Below, in pieces: positions 63,501 through 64,000 of a stretch of DNA of 64,000 nt. The translations under genes were made by a program, and so were the position numbers. The stretch's first letter is position 1; each line of letters starts with the position of its first letter. The notes under the pieces are model-generated. The model had not been told where the DNA came from, did not search any database, and worked only from the letters and a program-made list of their open reading frames with translations. The stretch is from Streptomyces radiopugnans (GTDB lineage Bacteria > Actinomycetota > Actinomycetes > Streptomycetales > Streptomycetaceae): the NCBI RefSeq assembly GCF_900110735.1, contig NZ_FOET01000019.1, forward strand, positions 1 to 64,000, read 5' to 3'.

Positions 63501-64000
63501 TCAGGCCCGGTCGCCCTCGCGCCGGTCGCGGACCGCGCCGCCGGCCGGGGAGAGGCAGCGGCGTACCAGTTCGAGGGTGCGGTCGGTCACGGCGTCCAGC
63601 GGGGCGCCGTGCTCCACGGCGGTCAGGGCCGTGTGCAGCATCCCGGCGATCAGGTCGGCGGTCAGTTCGGGGCCGGGGGCGCCGATCTCCCTGACGGCGG
63701 CGCGGAACGGCTCGACCTGTTCCAGGTGGAGTTCCATGAGCCGTTCCTGGCAGGCGGGAGGCAGACCGGCGCTCATGAGGGCGGCGGCCGGCCGGTGCGC
63801 GCCCTCGGAGCCCAGTCGGAGGCTCTCCCGGAAGAACGCCTCGACGCGTTCCACCGGGCCGCTCGCCGCGGCCATGGCGCCGGTGAACGCCTCGTTCGAC
63901 CGCCGGAACGCCTCCTCCGTGATGGTCGCCAGCAGGGCCGCCGAGGAGTCGGAGTACTGATACACGCTGGAGCGGGCCAGACCCGCCCGGGCGCCGACCG
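63501..64000 (-). CDS. TetR-family regulator, partial (N-terminus outside window)
   Basis: At least 166 residues visible, reading on the minus strand from the window end. The first visible residues, VGARAGLARSSVYQYS, are the HTH recognition helix of a TetR DNA-binding domain; its first helices lie beyond 64000. The C-terminal part (FRRSNEAFTGAMAAASGPVE, then AGLPPACQERLMELHLEQVE and ELTADLIAGMLHTALTAVEH) is of the TetR_C type with a ligand pocket. Stop codon at 63501-63503. Target unknown. Confidence 0.9.
   Translation of the reverse strand, partial: VGARAGLARSSVYQYSDSSAALLATITEEAFRRSNEAFTGAMAAASGPVERVEAFFRESLRLGSEGAHRPAAALMSAGLPPACQERLMELHLEQVEPFRAAVREIGAPGPELTADLIAGMLHTALTAVEHGAPLDAVTDRTLELVRRCLSPAGGAVRDRREGDRA

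Overview
The window looks like a chromosomal region of a Streptomyces or very close relative. GC is very high, GTG starts and ATGA or GTGA stop-start overlaps are common, and the gene content is typical of the genus. It contains a tap-tpg pair, the telomere-associated protein and terminal protein used to replicate ends of linear Streptomyces replicons. That, with mostly accessory genes, suggests a chromosome arm or a large linear plasmid, but the termini are not in view.

Layout. 1-9050: 3' end of a recA gene with no recX after it, a TetR-MFS efflux pair, a frameshifted GNAT gene, a PH-like membrane protein, a secreted CAP-domain protein, a strong terminator, an initiator tRNA, and a divergent EamA exporter/MocR regulator pair with a palindrome between them. 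9555-14259: five tightly coupled genes (UbiA prenyltransferase, geranylgeranyl-reductase-like flavoprotein, type III PKS, ICMT-like methyltransferase, FAD hydroxylase). These match the logic of the Actinoplanes alkyl-O-dihydrogeranyl-methoxyhydroquinone pathway. 14301-19309: secreted hydrolase, a DrrAB-like ABC exporter, a DUF4097 protein and a ribbon-helix-helix regulator. 19320-19523: a cluster of TGGCGCC/GGTGCC operator-like repeats facing tap-tpg (19737-22430).

22477-36047: UvrA-like resistance protein, two decaying AraC/VOC modules, a MacB-like ABC exporter divergent from a two-component system, an ArsR-rhodanese repressor divergent from an MFS pump, and a DGPF/ECF42 sigma pair. 36151-48758: a 12.6-kb, five-gene minus-strand operon encoding a DUF4132 protein, a 1697-residue protein, a MoxR AAA ATPase, a DUF5682-VWA fusion and a SWIM-domain protein. 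This is the actinobacterial counterpart of the poorly understood E. coli yehI-L-M-P-Q group and the best candidate here for an undescribed multi-protein machine. 49066-64000: an ECF41 sigma gene with its oxidoreductase neighbour, flavin/VOC/reductase enzymes, a long gene-free leader before an SPCA-like P-type ATPase, a secreted LamG protein, a small membrane protein behind an overlapping mini-ORF, a protein-L-isoaspartate methyltransferase and a TetR gene cut by the window end.

All calls come from reading the sequence and remembered family features. No database search was run. Start codons were chosen by Shine-Dalgarno fit and coupling and are uncertain where stated.
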